DNA from: Candidatus Omnitrophota bacterium
Lineage (GTDB): Bacteria; Ratteibacteria; UBA8468; B48-G9; JAFGKM01
NCBI GenBank assembly: GCA_022704985.1
Contig: JAKJFI010000028.1
Location: forward strand, 1-8,669
Direction: 5' to 3'
Length of the DNA stretch: 8,669 nucleotides
Of the stretch, positions 5,141 to 8,669 are shown piece by piece. The notes beneath the pieces are model-generated. The model saw only the letters and a list, made by a program, of their open reading frames with translations. It was not told the origin of the DNA and ran no database searches. A program made the translations under genes and the position numbers. Position 1 is the first letter of the stretch; the number at the start of each line of letters is the position of its first letter.

Positions 5141-6910
5141 ATGCTTAGAAGCCATAACTGCGGGGAATTAGACATAAAGAACCTCGGAGAATCGGTAAAA
5201 CTTTCCGGCTGGGTACACTCCATAAGGGACCACGGCGGACTCACCTTCTTCGACATCCGGGACAGGTACGGAATCACACAGGTAGTTTGTTCGCCCGAAG
5301 ACGCTGACAACAAGTTGCTCGAAGAGATAAAAGCCTTGAGAAACGAATGGGTCGTAACGGTGGAAGGGACAGTTGCAAGAAGACCGGAGGAAACCGTAAA
5401 CACAAAGATACCGACAGGAGAGGTGGAAATCCACATAAAGGGAATCCATGTTCTGAACAAATCCCTGCCGTTGCCTTTTGAGATAGCGGAAGCGGACAAA
5501 ACCAACGAGATGCTCAAACTCAAATACAGGTATCTCGACATACGCAGTTCAAGGATAAACCGCAACCTGTGCAAGAGAGCCGCCTTCTGCCATAAGATAC
5601 GGGAGTTTCTCACGGCGGAAAACTTCGTTGACGTTGAAACCCCCGTTCTCACAAAACGCACGCCTGAAGGAGCAAGAGATTTTATAGTTCCGTCACGTAT
5701 GAACCCTGGAAAATTTTACGCTCTTCCGCAGTCTCCGCAACTCTTTAAGCAGTTGCTGATGATAGGCGGCATCGACAGGTATTTCCAGATAGCAAAGTGT
5801 TTCCGCGACGAGGACCTGCGGGCCGATAGACAACCTGAATTCACGCAGGTCGATATGGAGATGTCATTCGTAGAGGAAGAAGATGTCATCTCAATCACTG
5901 AGAGGATGCTTCAGTACGCCATAGGGGAAACCTTTGGGATTGAGGTTAAAACCCCTTTCCCCAGGATATCCTACGACGAATCTATTTGCAGATACGGGTG
6001 CGACACCCCGGACATGAGATTTTCTCTTGAATATAGTGACCTGTCGCCGGTCTTCGCCAGAACCGAGATAAAGATATTGAAAAGCATACTTGAAAAGGGC
6101 GGGACAATAAAAGGTTTTTCCGTGAAGGAAGGCGACCGAATCTCCCTAAAGGACATAGAAAACATTGATAAAATGGTCAGGGAAGCCGGAGGCGGAGGAC
6201 TCGGATGGGCAAGATTCAAGGGTACCGAGGTGCAGTCCCCCTTCAAGAAGTTCATAACGCCGGAAATCGCCGCCGAGTTGAAGCCTGAAGACGCTTCCGA
6301 GAATACCATGCTTTTCTTTCTCGGAGGAAAGCTCCGGCAGGTGAACGAGAATCTCAACATGATAAAGAAATCGCTGTCGGGAAAAATCTTTTCGCCAAGA
6401 CCGGACGTTTTCAAATTCACTTGGGTTACTGATTTTCCCCTCTTTGAATACAACGAGGATGAAAAACGCCTCCAGGCCGTACACCACCCTTTTACTTCAC
6501 CGAGAGAAGCGGATATACCGCAGTTCAAGACGAACCCTGAGGGAATGAAATCAAGAGCGTATGACGTGGTTCTCAACGGCATAGAGATAGGCGGCGGCAG
6601 TATAAGAATAAACAAAAAAGAGATACAGGAAGAGGTTTTCAGAACTATCGGGGTCAGCAGAGAGGTCTCCCATGAAAGATTCGGGTTCCTGCTTGAAGCG
6701 CTTGAATACGGCGCTCCTCCGCACGGCGGTATAGCCCTCGGACTCGACAGGCTGATAATGCTTCTGACCGGAGAGGAAAGCATCCGGGAAACCATCGCTT
6801 TCCCGAAAACCCAGAAAGGCACCTGTCCACTGACGGACGCACCAGGCGACGTTGAAGAAATACTGCTGAAAGAAAACAGAATAAAAATTGACATCGACAA
6901 ACCTGAGTGA
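5141..6910 (+). CDS. aspS: Aspartyl-tRNA synthetase, bacterial type, probably non-discriminating (Asp/Asn)
   Basis: This 589-residue class IIb synthetase has an N-terminal OB-fold anticodon domain (about 1-105, [11 protein letters not shown] at 23-33), motif 1 region with KYRYLDIR (128-135), TPEGARDF (174-181), motif 2 with [16 protein letters not shown] (221-236), the bacteria-specific GAD insertion (about 295-410), IGGGSIRI (483-490), and motif 3 GGIALGLDR (529-537) followed by IAFPKTQKG. It attaches aspartate to tRNAAsp. Residue 31 is histidine in RDHGG. In studied enzymes H at this place marks non-discriminating AspRS (Pseudomonas type), which also charges tRNAAsn, whereas RDLG marks discriminating ones. 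The second specificity site (G in Pseudomonas, K in E. coli) reads E84 by my alignment, so the call is not certain. If correct, GatCAB must exist elsewhere to make Asn-tRNAAsn. It follows hisS in one operon. Confidence 0.97.
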   Translation: MLRSHNCGELDIKNLGESVKLSGWVHSIRDHGGLTFFDIRDRYGITQVVCSPEDADNKLLEEIKALRNEWVVTVEGTVARRPEETVNTKIPTGEVEIHIKGIHVLNKSLPLPFEIAEADKTNEMLKLKYRYLDIRSSRINRNLCKRAAFCHKIREFLTAENFVDVETPVLTKRTPEGARDFIVPSRMNPGKFYALPQSPQLFKQLLMIGGIDRYFQIAKCFRDEDLRADRQPEFTQVDMEMSFVEEEDVISITERMLQYAIGETFGIEVKTPFPRISYDESICRYGCDTPDMRFSLEYSDLSPVFARTEIKILKSILEKGGTIKGFSVKEGDRISLKDIENIDKMVREAGGGGLGWARFKGTEVQSPFKKFITPEIAAELKPEDASENTMLFFLGGKLRQVNENLNMIKKSLSGKIFSPRPDVFKFTWVTDFPLFEYNEDEKRLQAVHHPFTSPREADIPQFKTNPEGMKSRAYDVVLNGIEIGGGSIRINKKEIQEEVFRTIGVSREVSHERFGFLLEALEYGAPPHGGIALGLDRLIMLLTGEESIRETIAFPKTQKGTCPLTDAPGDVEEILLKENRIKIDIDKPE

Positions 6911-6917
6911 TTATAAT
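6888..6917 (+). promoter_or_regulatory. Consensus sigma70 promoter inside the aspS 3' end
   Basis: A perfect TTGACA (6888-6893) and a perfect TATAAT (6912-6917) are separated by 18 bases. The -35 lies within the last aspS codons and the -10 just after the aspS stop. Transcription should begin near 6924 and serve the LysM lipoprotein gene and phoH, independently of hisS-aspS. Confidence 0.82.
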
Positions 6918-6941
6918 AGTAACGTATTGTTGTAAACAAAC

Positions 6942-6946
6942 AGGAG
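6942..6946 (+). promoter_or_regulatory. Ribosome binding site of the LysM lipoprotein gene
   Basis: AGGAG stands six bases before the ATG at 6953, an optimal spacing. With the consensus promoter just upstream, this suggests strong expression. Confidence 0.8.
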
Positions 6947-6952
6947 ATTATT

Positions 6953-7690
6953 ATGAAAAGAGAACTTTGCGGGATACTGATGCTGGCGCTTTTCATGGCA
7001 GGCTGTGCGACAACGCAAAAAGAACCCACAAAGAGCGAGCTTGCAATCATTGATATCAAGATGAAACAACTGCTTTCAATGTCCGAAACAAGCCTGGAAG
7101 TCAGCAAGAAAGCTGAAGAGCTTGCAAAGGAATCACTGGAAACTAGCCGCAAGGCGGAACTGACCGGGGAGAAAGCGCTGGAAGCGGCAAACGAAGCAAG
7201 AAAGCACACCGAACATGAGGTGGCAAAAGCAATCACAGCCACGAACGAAACCAGAAAGTTCGCCGAAGAGTCGTCACAGAAGGCGATAGATTCTTCAAAC
7301 AGGGCGTCTAAAACAGCGATGGACCACGCGGACAGGTCGGCGGAAAGAGCAATTGCCGCGGCGAACGAAGCGATAAAAGCCGCAAACACTTCAAGCGAGA
7401 AATCAATGGCGGTTGCCAACCAGACCATTGCGGAAATCAACCGGTTGAGAGCCACGGTGAAGATGCAGCAGGAACATGAACCCATCCTCAGGGACGAACC
7501 ATTATCGGCAGTCACCGCCGCGAATATATCCGGCCGAGCCCACACGGTAAAAAAAGGGGAAACTCTCAGCGGTATCGCCTCTGCATACTACAAGAATGCG
7601 GGCAAATGGAAAAAGATATATGACGCGAACAAAGACGTCATAAAAAACCCTAACGTACTTATTCCCGGAACGAAAATAGTCATACCGTAA
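6953..7690 (+). CDS. LysM-domain lipoprotein with long hendecad coiled coil
   Basis: The 245-residue product starts with a lipoprotein signal peptide (MKRE, hydrophobic core about 7-16, lipobox MAGC with C18 as the lipidated residue). Residues about 30-170 are alanine-, serine- and glutamate-rich and lack helix breakers. From about 75 to 162 they repeat every 11 residues, for example SQKAIDSSNRA, SKTAMDHADRS, AERAIAAANEA, with alanine recurring at positions 4 and 8. This is a hendecad pattern expected to form an elongated helical bundle like an alanine-zipper Lpp. A polar linker follows, then one LysM domain (about 197-245, HTVKKGETLSGIASAYY ... NPNVLIPGTKIVIP) that should bind peptidoglycan. 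The inferred role is a tether between membrane and cell wall. It has its own promoter and ends one base before phoH. I do not recognise a named family beyond LysM lipoprotein. Confidence 0.9.
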   Translation: MKRELCGILMLALFMAGCATTQKEPTKSELAIIDIKMKQLLSMSETSLEVSKKAEELAKESLETSRKAELTGEKALEAANEARKHTEHEVAKAITATNETRKFAEESSQKAIDSSNRASKTAMDHADRSAERAIAAANEAIKAANTSSEKSMAVANQTIAEINRLRATVKMQQEHEPILRDEPLSAVTAANISGRAHTVKKGETLSGIASAYYKNAGKWKKIYDANKDVIKNPNVLIPGTKIVIP

Positions 7691-7691
7691 A

Positions 7692-8669
7692 ATGTTCCAG
7701 ACCAGGGAGTTTATTCTTACCAACGAGGAGACACTATCGATATCCGGCAGCAGGGATACAAACCTTGAGTACATGGAAGAGTTGCTGGGCGTGGAGATAT
7801 TCGCGAGAGGCAATGTTCTCAAAATAAGGGGTGAAAAATCCTCCGTTGACCGGGCGGTCAAGGTCATAGAAAAACTCAAGGCCTCACTCTCAAACAAAAG
7901 AAACCTGTATAAGAGCGACATCCTCCGGATTACAGAAGAAAACTCCTCCGTGCAGGAAAGAGAATCCCTTAACGCGGATTCCATACTGGTGGATTCAAAA
8001 AAAAAGACCATCCATCCGAAGAACCCAAGCCAGAAAAAATATCTTGGAGCGATAAGAGACTATGACCTTGTTATGGGCATCGGACCTGCCGGAACAGGGA
8101 AAACATACCTTGCGGTTGCATGCGGCATCGAGATGGTAAAACAGGGAAAATTTCAGAAGATAGTTCTAACGAGACCCGCCCTTGAAGCGGGAGAGAGACT
8201 CGGGTTCCTGCCGGGCGACCTCGATGAAAAAATTAAGCCGTACCTCCAGCCGATATACGATTCCTTATACGACATAATGCGGTACGAAGAAATCAGGCGA
8301 TGGACCGAACGCAAAATCCTTGAGATTATACCTCTGGCCTATATGAGAGGAAGAACTCTGAGCAATGCATTTATCATCCTTGACGAAGCGCAGAACACCA
8401 CTTTTGAACAGATGAAGATGTTTCTGACGCGGCTGGGGCTTAACTCCAAAGCCGTGGTAACCGGCGACATAACGCAGATAGACACCCCTCTTTCCTCCGC
8501 AACATCAGGACTGGTGGAGATACAAAACATTCTTCACAGGGTGAGCGGCGTAAAGTTCGTGTATTTTTCAAACAGGGATGTTGTCAGGCATTCGCTGGTG
8601 AAAAAAATCATCAACGCTTATGAAAGACACAGCAGGAAAAAAGAATCCGGAATTCCTGGTGGAAAACCT
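7692..8669 (+). CDS. ybeZ: PhoH-family ATPase (PhoL/YbeZ-like), 3' end cut by window
   Basis: From ATG 7692, 326 codons stay open to the window edge; YbeZ-type proteins are about 320-350 residues, so little is missing. The N-terminal part (about 25-65, with GVEIFARGNVLKIRGEKSSV) fits the small KH-like RNA-binding region of this family. The PhoH NTPase domain shows Walker A GPAGTGKT (131-138), TRPALEAGERLGFLPGDL (160-177), Walker B FIILDEAQNTT (227-237), and VVTGDITQID (255-264). Such ATPases are often encoded beside the endoribonuclease YbeY and are implicated in rRNA processing and ribosome quality control; the exact biochemical task is unsettled. The start is one base after the lipoprotein stop and lacks a Shine-Dalgarno sequence, so translation is probably coupled. 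In many bacteria an HD-domain membrane protein and ybeY follow, but that lies outside this window. Confidence 0.94.
   Translation, partial: MFQTREFILTNEETLSISGSRDTNLEYMEELLGVEIFARGNVLKIRGEKSSVDRAVKVIEKLKASLSNKRNLYKSDILRITEENSSVQERESLNADSILVDSKKKTIHPKNPSQKKYLGAIRDYDLVMGIGPAGTGKTYLAVACGIEMVKQGKFQKIVLTRPALEAGERLGFLPGDLDEKIKPYLQPIYDSLYDIMRYEEIRRWTERKILEIIPLAYMRGRTLSNAFIILDEAQNTTFEQMKMFLTRLGLNSKAVVTGDITQIDTPLSSATSGLVEIQNILHRVSGVKFVYFSNRDVVRHSLVKKIINAYERHSRKKESGIPGGKP

Noticed and set aside
4870..5661. A 263-codon minus-strand frame across the hisS-aspS junction
   Set aside because: It is antisense to conserved synthetase motifs and has low-complexity composition; it is best explained as a shadow frame.
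6918..6952. Search for a terminator between aspS and the lipoprotein gene
   Set aside because: Only a weak AT-rich TTGTT/AACAA hairpin is present, with no T-tract, so read-through from aspS is likely in addition to the internal promoter.
5971..7545. A 524-codon open frame on the minus strand across aspS and the lipoprotein gene
   Set aside because: It is exactly antisense to two well-supported genes, is serine/phenylalanine-rich in the way expected of a complementary frame, shows no domain, and has no ribosome binding site that stands out.
1..8669. CRISPR arrays, insertion sequences, tRNA/rRNA genes, defence or biosynthetic clusters
   Set aside because: I saw no regularly spaced repeats, transposase, terminal inverted repeats flanking a gene, or tRNA-like cloverleaf in the non-coding stretches. 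The intact genes are all housekeeping or envelope genes.

Overview
This is a stretch of bacterial chromosome filled mainly with housekeeping genes for translation, RNA turnover and nucleotide metabolism. By eye the base composition is near 50% GC, with sigma70-like promoters, mostly recognisable AGGAG-type ribosome binding sites, an outer-membrane-type lipoprotein and an AspRS of the likely non-discriminating type. This fits a Gram-negative-type bacterium outside the classical Proteobacteria. A lineage such as Candidatus Omnitrophota or a related deep-branching phylum is possible, but that is a guess from gene order and cannot be settled from this window.

Layout: (1) 1-826, plus strand: the 3' end of frr (ribosome recycling factor), overlapping cmk (cytidylate kinase) by one base. 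(2) 827-1330: about 500 bases between convergent cmk and pnp without an intact gene. It holds a frame-broken minus-strand coding remnant, possibly the nuclease domain of a phage large terminase, together with a strong hairpin and a G-run cluster just beyond the pnp stop. (3) 1331-3760, minus strand: the classic rpsO-pnp operon (ribosomal protein S15 and polynucleotide phosphorylase), with a near-consensus promoter and a structured leader that looks like an S15 autoregulation site. (4) 3678-3825: a divergent promoter region in which the -35 boxes of rpsO and hisS overlap. (5) 3826-6910, plus strand: hisS and aspS in tandem. hisS appears to have almost no leader and no Shine-Dalgarno sequence. 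(6) 6888-8669, plus strand: a perfect TTGACA/TATAAT promoter embedded in the aspS 3' end, then a LysM lipoprotein with a long hendecad-repeat coiled coil, followed one base later by a PhoH/YbeZ-family ATPase that runs off the window.

The genes form a coherent translation and RNA-maintenance neighbourhood: ribosome recycling, CMP salvage, S15, PNPase, two tRNA synthetases, and a PhoH-like ATPase of the kind linked to ribosome/RNA quality control with YbeY. I found no CRISPR array, insertion sequence, tRNA or rRNA gene. No clearly new multi-gene system is visible. The most interesting points are the rpsO leader, the decayed insert between cmk and pnp, the predicted non-discriminating AspRS, and the hendecad LysM lipoprotein coupled to PhoH.
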